From Symsagittifera roscoffensis (taxonomy: Eukaryota; Xenacoelomorpha; Acoela; Convolutidae): DNA of 64,000 nucleotides. Both the position numbers and the translations under genes were made by a program. Of this stretch, positions 1 to 17,800 are shown piece after piece. How positions within the stretch are numbered: the stretch's first letter is position 1; each line of letters begins with the position of its first letter. The notes under the pieces are model-generated. The model worked only from the letters and a program-made list of their open reading frames with translations. It ran no database searches and had not been told where the DNA came from. The DNA is taken from contig NC_087064.1 of assembly GCF_963678635.1 (NCBI RefSeq), positions 7,913,671-7,977,670 of the forward strand, written 5' to 3'.

Positions 1-6459
<6,459 letters not shown>

Positions 6460-8828
6460 CAGACCAAGTACATTACAACACATATATGATTATTACCACC
6501 AGAAGAGTACAGATGATGCTACTAGAAGTACTGAGGCACCACCCAAAGATTGAATGGATTTGATTGAATTAATGACTCTTACACGCCCACTCTCATTACC
6601 ATATGGTTTATCCTTAACAGCAGATATCAGCCAACCGATCTAAATCCAATTTGGGAAGAAACAACATCACTGCTGGTTATAAATGATAGCAGCAAATCAC
6701 TCTTACAACAGTTTTATTACATCTAATTCATTAGTAAATACGCAACATTGGCCCGAAGTGCTTAAACTGGTGTTTGATTTGTAAGATGTAATTAGTTGCA
6801 TCATCGACTTTCCCCTGTTGTTCATTATTGCTGGAGCCCATGGCGGGCGCCCAAGTAGTTACCTCATCTGACGGCTGTGTTTTGAGCGGCATCGCACTTT
6901 TCTTGTGACGCCAATTGTGAAATTACTTTAGCGCAATACATTTGTTATTTAGTAGATTTACGGAGCTGTGTAGTAGATACTTTTAATAGAATTTGGTCAA
7001 CTTTTTATGGGATTGCGAAACGCGAGGCTAACTATACAGTGCTATGTGGAATGTTTAACTTAACTTGATTAACTTGAAAACAAAGTCTTCCTTACGTTTG
7101 AGAGGAGATGTTTTTGTCGTTGTACCATAACGATTGCCCGCCAAGCATAAAATAATAACACAATTCAATTCTTGACTCTTCAATTTGTATTCATCAAATC
7201 CATAGATATTCACTCTTTCTGGTTTGTTTTTTTTTCTTTGCCTTTTCCATTCGTCAAGTTCAAGTTTACCAAAATACGTTTATCGTTTTATCAGTTGCTC
7301 AAAATTAGATCATGCTCTTAGTAGATGTGTATGAATCTACCACTGCTATTACCTAAGTTACCTTGGCATCTCTTGTATGTTATTTGATAGACTTACTTCA
7401 GTCAAATGGTGCTGTACAAATTTGCCGTTGTTTAAAATGTTGATATTTATCGGCGGCAGCAAGTTGTTTAATGAAAGGTGAGCAAAATTGATGCTTGTTA
7501 GATCGAAAATTCCATTTGTGCTTTGCGCGACTCAAAAAGACGTGTTTTTTTCTGCTTGTTATGATCCAAGATATCATCTGACTGTTTTTTCACCTCACTC
7601 AAAATTACATTTCTCACAAAAAACATACAAAAAATGGTTCCGTTATATTCAGAATCACAGTAATTGTATCAAAAACAGTTTTTGAAGTTATTAAGTCTGA
7701 AATTTTACCGAGGTACGGTCTATTGATTTGAATCATTGATGCTCCGGGTTTTAATTGTGCCGAGAATAATAACCAAGAGAAGAGCAATTGATTCTATTCT
7801 CAACCACGTCTAAGCTACAAATTGAAACTGATCTGGGATTCCAAATCGATGTTCAAGTCCATCTTAAAAAAGCCTTCTTAATGAGTCACTTCTTTTTTAA
7901 TGGGTTTTCAAACACATGGGAAGCTATCAACCGGATGTAAATGTTTCGTTAGGAATCTCAGATTGCTTTACTTAAATTTAAAAAATGCAATTAAATTCAT
8001 TCTGTTGCTGTCTGCATAATGCACCTCGTTGCTTCTGCAAATAAATATGGTCCAAATGTCTCACTTTTATGGCAAAAAGAGTCGGAACTAAATATCCTGT
8101 TGAAAATTTTTATCCTCAAACTAAAAACTGGCAATTGTCAGAATAGCGAAAAAAGAAGTGCCGTTTATTTTTGCACCGGTTACTAAACGATGTGGAACAT
8201 GCGTGAAGTTCTCATATCTTGTTAGAGGTCTTCCTCTTGTAAAAATTCGAAAGTTTATCAGATAAATTGGAAGACTTCTACGAACCCAAGAAATGGTACA
8301 ATTTCCATCCTCTGGACTCTTTCATTTGCCCACTTAGTTAAAGGTGTAAATTAAAGTGGCGTCGTTTTGAATTAATATAGTTCGTTAATTAATTAAATCT
8401 AACTAATTAACATACACCTGCATTTGAGTTTGTTTTGGACACCTTCGCTTTTGTAAATAATTTTTTCAGACCCAAAAATTTGTTCATCGTGCGTATATAT
8501 TAGAAAAGAGGACAAAGAAAGGAAAGGAAGTCGATCTAAGCATATCGAAAACTGAAGGATCAGTAGAGTTTTCTGCTAAGCAAATAAGCAAAGAGCGAGC
8601 TAAAGGGAAACCTCTTAATGTGAAATTGTGAAAAAAAATTTCAGTTCTTTCAGAAGCGTCTCTAAAACTTTCTTACTGACGCGATTGAAAAATAGTGTTT
8701 CAATCATTTTCTTAGAACAAATTTCTACCGAGGTGCGAAAGTCTTTCTAGGCAATTTTTTTTTGCCTCTCAGGAAATTTTAGTTAACGCTTAAGTTTGCT
8801 CCTATTGAAATTTGTTTTCAAGGAGTTT
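6460..8828. other. Intergenic DNA after SRPK, presumably with its 3' UTR
   Basis: No ORF with homology and no repeat I could match. The 3' UTR must start here, but its end cannot be placed because no clear AATAAA follows the stop closely. Confidence 0.5.
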
Positions 8829-9381
8829 ACAGTGCTGATTTAAATTATCCCGACAAAACGAACAAAACTTGAATTTTCAAACGCCTTCTTCTCAAATTGG
8901 GTTAAGATTAGACAAAAAGTGAAGAGAACAAAAGTTGCTTAGAATTTCATCAGAATTAATATGGTGCAATTTTTTCTCCGAAATTCTCAACCAAAATTTT
9001 ACCCCAAAAATGGGTCATTTTGGCTTTTTTCAAATAATCAAAAATTACGCTGAAACTATTTTGTTAATTGATAAGAAAACTATATCACAAAAACTTTGCT
9101 GGGCTGTGTAAGAGGCTTTTTGTGATACAGTTTTCTTATCAATTAACAAAATAGTTTCAGCGTAATTTTTGATTCATTGAAAAAAGAAATAATGACCCAT
9201 TTTTGGGGTAAAATTTTGGTTGAGAATTTCGGAGAAAAAATTGCACCATATTAATTCTGATGAAATTCTAAACAATTTTTGTTCCCTCCACTTTTTGTCT
9301 AGTCTTAACCCAATTTGAGAAAAAGGCGTTTGAAAATTAAAGTTTTGTTCGTTTTGTCCGGATAATTTAAATCAGCACTGT
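8829..9381. repeat. Large imperfect palindrome (inverted repeat), arms about 265 bp
   Basis: The left arm 8829-9093 reads, as reverse complement, into the right arm 9117-9381 with a 23-nt loop at 9094-9116. Landmarks: acagtgctgatttaaat / atttaaatcagcactgt at the outer ends, tttaccccaaaaatgggtca / tgacccatttttggggtaaa in the middle, and cacaaaaa / tttttgtg at the loop. The arms differ by scattered substitutions and small indels. There is no ORF. If transcribed, it would fold into a long hairpin. Confidence 0.9.
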
Positions 9382-10014
9382 TTACGAAATATGTATTATC
9401 GTATGCTCCGTCTACTACTATTTTGATGCATCTTTTTTTTGGTTTTTCATTTGTATGATTTATCCTTTGGCGTCTTTGATGCCAATATGTAGGCATTTTG
9501 GACATGATAATGGTAATTTTTAATGAAAAGTTTCAATGAGTGTACAAAAACGGAACTTTGATGGATTTTTTTCCATAGTGTTGGGACCAACTAATAAAAA
9601 AAAGTGACGGAGCGCTTCTCGCAAACGCGCTCTCGTAAACAATTCGTATTTCTAGATTGGCAAGATGGTAACTGTGTCGACTTCGAATTTAAAAGCCACA
9701 GATTTATTCGCTTTTTGAGATTTTCAGTACGCATTTCTGGTTGGTCTACATTAGTTTTCAGTTACCCGGTACCTCTTTTTTTTAATGGATTCTCCGTTTC
9801 TTCAAGAATAAAATGCATACACAGTAAAAATATTCTAAAGCAAAAGGATTTTTATAGCGTTAAAAATGTACTCAAAAAGTTGCTTTTGACTCTAAACGTA
9901 ATTTGTATGAATAGATAGTCTGCTACCCGAACCATAACTCATGCGAGCAACAGCATCAAAATTATAAGTGACCTGTTGTAAGATGTGATATCTTTTCACT
10001 GTGTAGTAAAATAA
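9382..10014. other. Intergenic DNA, nothing specific
   Basis: AT-rich. An open frame at 9604-9918 has no recognisable domain and compositionally resembles the surrounding DNA. I see no element here. Confidence 0.5.
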
Positions 10015-10485
10015 ATATGCGTATAGTTATATAGGTCACGGTGATTTTTTCATTTTTTTTTTCAGGAAAGGTCTTAAAATTTGTTAAGGCTGAAATTTGC
10101 TTTTTCGCGGTTTGACTTTTGATTTTTTAATGTTCAGTTCATTTCCTTTGTTAGAAGGAAAGCAAACTCGACTATCGAACAGCGAAAGTGTAAAGGTCAC
10201 GAAAAACGTAAAGTGTAAATGTCACGACTTCATATCTTAAAAACAGACTTTGATTATCAGATTTCCCTGATAAATATAAATTTTTCCTGCTGATCCATTT
10301 TTCTCAAATTGCGTTAATTTTATCCAAAAATTATCAAACAAAACTTGTTCTTGAAACGCAAAGAGTTTTAAGGCCATCTTTGTTTTCTTCGAAAATCAAA
10401 ATTTTTTCAAAAACAAGTCAGTATTTTTTTCTGTTTGCATGTATTCATTGACTGTTTTCCCACTGCATGTTGCCATGTTTAAAAT
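10015..10485 (+). repeat. Family-1 repeat copy
   Basis: Order: tatataggtcacggtgatttttt, ttcaggaaaggtcttaaaa, tttttcgcggtttgactttt, hairpin ttccttt-gtta-gaaggaa at 10143-10160, ctatcgaacagcgaaagtg, aggtcacgaaaaacg, ending cactgcatgttgccatgttt. The order is the same in all family-1 copies. Confidence 0.8.
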
Positions 10486-10684
10486 TGGCATTGCCATGAG
10501 TTGTAATCTTTTCTCAGAAATGAGTTCGAATTACTCCATTCTGATCATTTTTGGTTTGCTTTATTTAGAGTTTTGTGTGTATGTTAGTTATAAACCAACT
10601 CAGACCTTGATGTTTTGATCTTTTTTTTGTTTTAACTGTTGCAGATTTTGGTCGCCACAAATTGTGTCATTTGAAAGGGTGTAC

Positions 10685-10815
10685 TTATGCTTGCGACAGC
10701 AAATGTCTTGTAATCGGGAAATAGACTTTTTTCCCGTAAGTTTTCCTACAAATCTAAAAAGTCGAGCTGGAAATCGGGTACCGGTTGTACCTTGTTTTTT
10801 CAGCATGTATAGAAA
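10685..10815 (+). repeat. Family-2 repeat, head fragment
   Basis: gacagcaaatgtcttgtaatcggg aligns with the same words at 11946. It ends in accggttgtaccttgttttttc, the T-rich segment that follows the B-box in other heads. Confidence 0.5.
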
Positions 10816-11940
10816 TGTCGGACTAGTGTTTATCTGCTTATTTTTTGTCTACTCAATTTTCAAATAATTAACTTCAAAACCTTTTTGTTTCATTTACGTC
10901 CAATGCATGGAATTTCTTCAAAGTATGACTTTTTATATAATTTTGAATAGCAATTTTAACTTTAATTGAATGTCTGTGCTGAAGAGGAGGCTATGTGAAT
11001 CTTCAACTTTGCGATAAGCAATTTAATTGCAATTGGATTTTTTCTCATGATTAACTTTGTTCACACTATCTCAAATTTTAAGGTTTACCTTTCCAGCCAA
11101 GTTGTACGTTTAAGAGCTACTGAAATTTCATATAAAATGATTTTTTGTCGGCTTCTTATTTTTGTCCCAATTTTTGTTGGCTTACTGGCCGGGTGTTTTC
11201 ATTTCTGCAACTTTCGTAGAGTTTTGAATTATATTTGTCTAATTTTCAATAAAGTAAATATACTTAACAGTTTCCTGGTTTTATACACGCCAAAACTTAC
11301 TGTTAGAAAAGAAAATTTTTTGAAATTAAAAAAAAATGCGATTAATCTTTTGTCAAAAAGTGCATGGAATTAGTTTCAGTTTTTATTTATTAGTATGTCT
11401 TAGGTTTGAGCAACTTTATTTTAAAAGCAATTCAGGATGATGGAATAGCGTATTGTTTTTAATATTCCAAAAAAATTTGACTGGGTGTTTTGTCTACAAA
11501 GGTTTCATAAGTTTGATTTGAATGGTTTTTTTTTTCAATGAATATTATGACTATTTTTTTTCAGTTCTTTTTGAAGCAAATAGTTTGAAAATAAATCATT
11601 CATTTTAAAAATTTATTCGATTCTTTTCTCTCATTTTGATCTTAGTTGATAGCAAATGTTCCTGCTGATGTTTTTATGCAATTATTCTTTCAGGTGATGC
11701 AGGTTATTTGGTTACAAGATTTTAAGCAAGTTTTTAGAATCCATTTAGGAATTTTGGATCTCGATTTTTCTATCAAAGTCTTTTTCTGAGCGTTTTTTTT
11801 CTTATGTCTTATTAGAATGTAATTTGCGGAGCCCGAATCGTTCTTATGTTTCAGGTAGTAGATTTTTATAACAATTGCAAATTGTTTCTGAACTTTGCAG
11901 CCTGCGATTTTTAAAACAGAGTTCATATGAGTTTTTACTT
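10816..11940. other. Intergenic DNA, very AT-rich
   Basis: An open frame at 11047-11373 encodes hydrophobic, Phe/Leu-rich sequence as expected from T-rich DNA. No domain is recognised and no promoter or terminator signal stands out. Confidence 0.45.
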
Positions 11941-12605
11941 TTGTGATAGCAAATTTCTTGTAATCGGGAACTAGCCTTTTTTTCCCGTAAACAACTGTTG
12001 TTGAAAAATTTCAACTTGCCTTTTCTTGAACCTTAACAACTTACAGATTCCTTCACGCTAAGCCTAGAGGTAACGAAGTCGCCTTTAACCCTAAGAGTTA
12101 GGGTTGGAGTCCCTGTCGTACCTTGTTTTTTTGCAGTTAAAATTGAATCGTCGGACTCGTCTGTCTGCTCAAGTTTTGTCGGCTTAGTTGTCACATCGCG
12201 GATTTTTCTTGTGCTGTAAGCAACTTTCATTGTAGTTATGAGTGCAAGTGTTGTTCATTGTAATTTCAGGAGGGACTTATTTTATATTATCTGTTTTTTT
12301 TCTTTCTGCTCGATGAACTTGTATCTGCTCAAAGTTGTTGGCTATGTATCCTCGTCGTAGGTTTTGTTTCGTTGCTAGTTCAATGTACAAATGTCTGGCG
12401 TGTTAGTCGAGAATTATTTTTTATCAAGACACGAAAATATAAATTTTGGTAAACCTGGTTTTGTTCATTCTTTTATTCGACTTTTTTTTGTTAGTGCTGT
12501 GTCCGCTATGTTCACTTTTTGTTTGAGACACGTTATCTTTTGATTTTTGGCTTTTTTTTGTTTTGCAAGTGGTGCGAAGCTTAGCATCGCCTCGGTGTGA
12601 AATTT
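11941..12605 (+). repeat. Family-2 repeat, near full length
   Basis: Head at 11946 (gatagcaaatttcttgtaatcggg). tRNA-like A-box taagcctagaggtaacg at about 12059-12075 and B-box-like gggttggagtccc at 12100-12112, followed by a T run. Body: gtcggcttagttgtcacatc and cttgtgctgtaa. The tail gcaagtggtgcgaagcttag .. cctcggtgtga ends near 12600. Confidence 0.65.
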
Positions 12606-12939
12606 TTTTAGCACAAAACTTGCGCTAATTGTTCCACCCATTTTTTATGGAACTTTTTTACGGCTGGACGGGTGTCTTACCCAAGTTTTCTGATTACCGA
12701 TTCCAAAATTTTGCTTAAATGCTTGCTAGCTGCTAGCATTGTATTTTTCGACATGTGTTGATATGAAAGTGTTGATTTTGTGTTGACACCTAGTTTTTGC
12801 TCTTGCGCTTATATTATTTCTCTATTTTCAACATTTAAAAAAAAGTAAATGAACGAATTAGTTTCACTTATAAAATTTATTCAAAATAGTGTTTATTGCT
12901 TTTCAGTAAAAAATTGGTCAGCGTCAGTTTTTTGGCAGT

Positions 12940-13388
12940 TGCGATTAACAGTCGATAAACGTAGTTCAGTTTCCTATATATTCGCTGTTTTTTTTTTGTT
13001 TTTTTTTCTCCAGGAAAGTTCACTTGTTCGCGGTGTGACTTTTGATTTTCATTTTAAGTTCAATGCATTGCCTTTGTTAAAAGAAGGCGAACTCCACAAT
13101 CGAACAGCAAAAGTGTAAAGGTCACGAAAAACGTGATTGACTTCAAATTTCAAATTGGGTCATCTGCATCGAAAAAGTGCCAATCATGAATTGTTCTAGA
13201 AATTCAATTTTGAGTATACCTTAACTTTATTGGAAATTAACAGTTTTTTTTCTAGAAATTTAACGAGCTTTAAGGACATCTTTTTTTCGAAATTTGGAAG
13301 TTGCGATTTTTACATAAAACAGGGCGGTATTTTTTTGTTTAATTGCGTTCATTGAATTTTCCAACTGTCTGTTGGCTATGTTTTTTTA
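12940..13388 (+). repeat. Family-1 repeat copy
   Basis: gtcgataaacgtagttcag at 12951, cggtgtgacttttgatttt, cctttgttaaaagaaggc (hairpin decayed), aatcgaacagcaaaagtgtaaaggtcacg, ending aactgtctgttggctatgttt. Confidence 0.8.
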
Positions 13389-14432
13389 GCGTCATATTCT
13401 CATTCTTTCAACCAATGAAAGGCAAATTACGCACGCCTTAAAAGTGCTTATGGCGCTTTAAAGGATTTTTCCGCGGAACATTGAATACTTAAAGATTCAG
13501 TGTTTTTTTAAATGAAAATATTTAAACAAATACTTTATGATTCTGCTTCAAAGCGGTACATGCATGATCAACTATTTTTGGCTGCAGATTTGCTCAGTTT
13601 GAAAAAAAAGTTTTTTGAAACTGTGATAATTCAGAAATTCGATTTGTCGATTTTTTTTGTGGTGGGAAGATTTTGTGCTGCTACTTGCACAGGAACGGCT
13701 GTTATTGTTCCTGTTATACACTTTTAGAAAAACCCTTTATTTAAATTAGGCATTAATCATTGCAGCTGTAATTCGTACTAGGATCGTAGTGTGAATGCGC
13801 AAATCGCTGCGCCATCGACAAAGTAAGAGTTCATTCGTAAATAGACACTGGTAGTTCACTGTGATCTGAGAACAAAATGTTCAATTGTAGAAATTGTTTC
13901 ATGTTCAAGTTCTCACTATCCCTCATTGTATTTTGGGTTGTAAAGTGGTAAGAAAACAGGACAACTTCAAAACCCACATAGTGTGAATGGCGTAATACCA
14001 TTACGATTTCAGATAAAGAAAACATGCATTCATTTGTAGAATTATTGGGGTATTTTCTATTTGATGAGAAGCACATGCATGCGCTGTTAACATCGCCAGG
14101 GTGAAAAATGACAACACTTGTCTTCATTGAGGAGTAAAAGATACTCCGATGAAACTTTCGAGTTGTGTGACCTGGTATATAAAAAAAATCAGATAATCTT
14201 TGGGTAACTTCAATAAGAAGCCATTGAAAACAGTTATTAGAACATTCCAGCTATGCGAGGTATTCGGAACTATCTTCAGCTGATCCCTGAAAATTGAATC
14301 ATACTTTTCAGATAAGCTAATGGCCGGCGAAAAGTAACGTTGTAGAAAAAATGGAAATATAGCGATAAATTATCGTGCTTATCCGCAAGTTAAGCTAAGC
14401 TGCAAACCTTTTTCGGGTTCTGAGTAATCAAA
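13389..14432. other. Upstream flank and 5' UTR of the BLTP3-type gene
   Basis: No recognisable element. A minus-strand open frame at 13831-14127 has no identifiable domain. The first exon's UTR start cannot be set from sequence, and no TATA or initiator is convincing. Confidence 0.5.
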
Positions 14433-14882
14433 ATGACGTCATTTGTGAAGCGCGAACTTCTGAAACATCTGACCCGATTCGCCAAAAATGTGGACCCCGC
14501 CAAAATCAACATCAGCGCTTACAGAGGTGAAGGCGAGCTGAATGGTCTTGAACTGGATGAACAAGTTTTAATGGGCTTGCTTGAGTTGCCAACTTGGCTC
14601 AATATCAAATCCGCCAAATGCAACCGGCTCACGATCAAGATCCCTTGGACGTCGCTGAAATCAAAACCAATTGGCATCTACTTGGACTGCGTGAGTGTTG
14701 ACATGGAGACCTGCGAGGATTTGAGAAGGGGGAGTAGTTCTGGGTCTAACGTGGGGGCAGGCGCAGCGGGAGGTGAGAGCGCCAAGTATGGTTTTGTGGA
14801 AAGAGTGGTGGACGGGATTTATGTCCACGTATCGTCTGTGCTGATATCATTCAAGTCGTACGCTTTCTCAGCTGACATCGAC
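14433..14882 (+). CDS. BLTP3: BLTP3 exon 1 (start, chorein_N domain)
   Basis: Residues 1-150. Starts MTSFVKRELLKHLTRFAKNV. Contains the chorein hallmark segment GEGELNGLELDE and a short Gly/Ser/Ala insert near residues 105-118. Donor GACATCGAC|GTGAGT, phase 0. Confidence 0.95.
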
Positions 14883-17800
14883 GTGAGTCCATTACAAAAA
14901 TTTTTATTCTTCATTTGTCATACTTGAATTTGAAAAAAAAAAACATTTTTTGTTCTGTACAGTATTAAGTGTATTGAAAAATCTTCAGAGAGATTTGTAA
15001 TCACATCACGGATTTTGATAGAGGTAATGAATAGTAAGATATCAGTTTTTGAATCTATTAAGATGACATCATATCTATGTGCGAATGTCCCTGGAGATGA
15101 AATTGATATGCAAGATTCTGATTCTTGAAATGTGTTTTTTCTTCAGTTATCTCAGATAGGCGTCGAAAGTGTCTCTCCCAGCTGGGATCGAACAGAAGAT
15201 TTAAGAAAGACCAGGGTGAAGGACGAGACACGTGACCAGGTCATCATCTTCAAAAGAATTCAGCTCGGCGTGATCCGGATAGCCCTGAATGCTCTAGATG
15301 CTCACGATGCTCCCATACTACTTATTAGGTACATGTACACAAAAATATGTCTTATGCTTTTTTGGATGCAGTGAATAGATGCCATTCCATTTCCTCAGAA
15401 TGTTCTTAGCGTTGTTAAGGTGAAATGCTGACTGAACTTAAAGAAATAGAGGTGTGAGCTTTTGAATGTACGGTGATGTGTTTTCAGCAATAATTCTGAA
15501 GTTCAAGTGGCAATAAAGAAACGTCTGAACGACTGTGGGTTTGTGGCGTCCAAAGTCAAGTTCATCATTGAAGACCTCCTTTGGGTGCTGAACGACTCTC
15601 AGATCAAAGCTGTTGTGTCATACATCAATATGTTGAAACCCTTAATCATGAAGGCGCACAAAGCCAGTCAGCTCAATTCAGGCGGTGCTACAAGTTCAGA
15701 ACAAGAGCACATGAAGGTTGCATCGGCAAACAGTCATGGCGGGGGTTCGAACTACACATCAGCGACTTCCTTTCGGCTTCCGAAGAACGACACGGAAATC
15801 AAGATGTGTAAACTGTTTGACTTGAATGACATCCACGAGACCTCATACCACTTAGTCTGCCGCAGAATAGATCTGCATCTGGTCGAAGACAATTCCAAAC
15901 GAGCAAGTTAGTACGCTTATTGTGAGACTGTCAGTAGGCATGAACACAATAGTAGAAACGAATATATTTCACGTTTAGGAATGCCATCCTGTGAAACACA
16001 TTGAGATGTGTTTGATAAAAAGAATAATTTAAAGTAAAACTCGATACTAAGAACGTATTTGATTGAAAAATTTTTTAGATTGATTAGAGTATTAAGCCGT
16101 CCCCCCGTTGCGTTAATTTTCTTAAGTCAAGTTATTAAACTATTCTTTTCAGATAGTGTGCCACTGCGACTTGAAGGAGGTGCTCTGCAGTTATCCTTGA
16201 GGAATCTATGTTTTGACCACTATCCCTATCATCTTGTTGGTAAGATCAAGTTTCACGTGAAGTAGTGCTCACATGCACTTGCAGACATACAAAAACTTTT
16301 TGGTAGCCATTTTCTCTCGATATGTCGACTTTCAAGTTAAGCAAAATGAAGTCACGACTTGAAGCTTTTTTCATTTGACAAGAATCCATGCTATTCTAAA
16401 TGGTGGTAATGAAAACATTTAATCTCGGTTTTTTCTCACCGAGAAAAATAATTCTCATCGAGAAAATTTAGTCCTTTAAATTACAAACTCATGTTCGTTT
16501 TCTAGCTAATTCTGTCCAAGAAATTTGTCCTCTAAGTGAGTACTCTGTCCATTTGAAACTTGGAACCATTATTCAGTCACAGTGTGATGACTAAAAATCT
16601 TCTGCTGATATCGACTAATAAAAACTGTGATCTCTCTGTAAACCACTGCTTTGCAATTTCCCTCCCGTCAATTGACAACAGTCATATTCATCATGTTATT
16701 TGGAACTAGTTCAAGCGGTGTAGGTATTAGTAATAAAAATGGAGGAAAACCGTTAATTGTTTGTATTTCAAATCTTATTAACCGAAAATGGCAGGTCTCA
16801 TTTCGAAGTGTTATTTATATGAAAGATTTTTTAATTGGCTAAAATGTTCGTTTTTAGGTCAGACTTTCTATCACTGGGAGAACTATTCAGATCTGTTTGA
16901 GGCTCGTAACACTTGGGCGAACCAATTAATCACACACTTTAAGGAGCAGTACTTGAGGTTGAAAAGTGAAGGCAAAATTGATGACTTAGTGGCCACTGAG
17001 CTGAACTTCTACGGTACAAATCCTGTATCGATAGAAGCAAGGTCACGCAAGAAAAAGGTATGAATTATACCAAAACCATGAACAAAAATTTTTGAAAAAT
17101 AGTGTACGCGAAAAAAAGTTATGTATGAATCAAGATTTTGTATATTATATAAAAGTGTAGATACTTGCTTTTATGACCTATTTGATCCAAAAAGGTTTGA
17201 GTTTGATTCAAGACTAATTCTTTAAAAAAAAGAGTAGCTTAGAATTAAAAAAATGCAGCTTTACTGCAAAGAAAATTGTATAAAAATGGAGCGAATTTGA
17301 ATGTTTTTGGTGCAGCCTGGTAGCATGCAGACACTGCCTACATTTGTGCCACAGCGACTGATGTCCTCCTGCTTCGTTCTGTTCCTCGACTCGTACGCGC
17401 TGCACCACGTGACCAGCAACAAGACTAGTGGCTCAGAAGTGATGAACGGCAAATTGATCTACAGTGACAAGAGCACCTTCCACATTCCAGCAGACGTGCC
17501 ATCGCTACTGGCCATTTACACAGACTACTACTTCACTTATGCCTCGCCCAGTATAGTCACACAGCCCCAGCCAGGGGGATCCGGTGCCAAGGGTCCGCCT
17601 AGCAGTGGGGGCAGGAAGAGGACAGAGGTGTCAGCCGCTGTTCATTCCCTACAGTCCGAAATCCAACAACTGCCATGTAAGAAGATCACATGACTTTTCT
17701 GCAATGTGTGCTATAGAACGAAGTTTTTTTTCATAAAAAGACCGGTCTTTTGAAGAGTGCCAAATTAAGATTAAAAGGTTGTTGCATTATATTTTTCTGA

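Noticed and set aside
9604-9918. 104-codon + strand ORF as a gene
   Set aside because: Opens with a GTG codon and reads Phe/Ser/Arg-rich sequence typical of T-rich noncoding DNA; no domain.
13831-14127. Minus-strand 98-codon ORF as a gene
   Set aside because: No recognisable domain, no splice partners and no homology pattern; length is within chance for this region.
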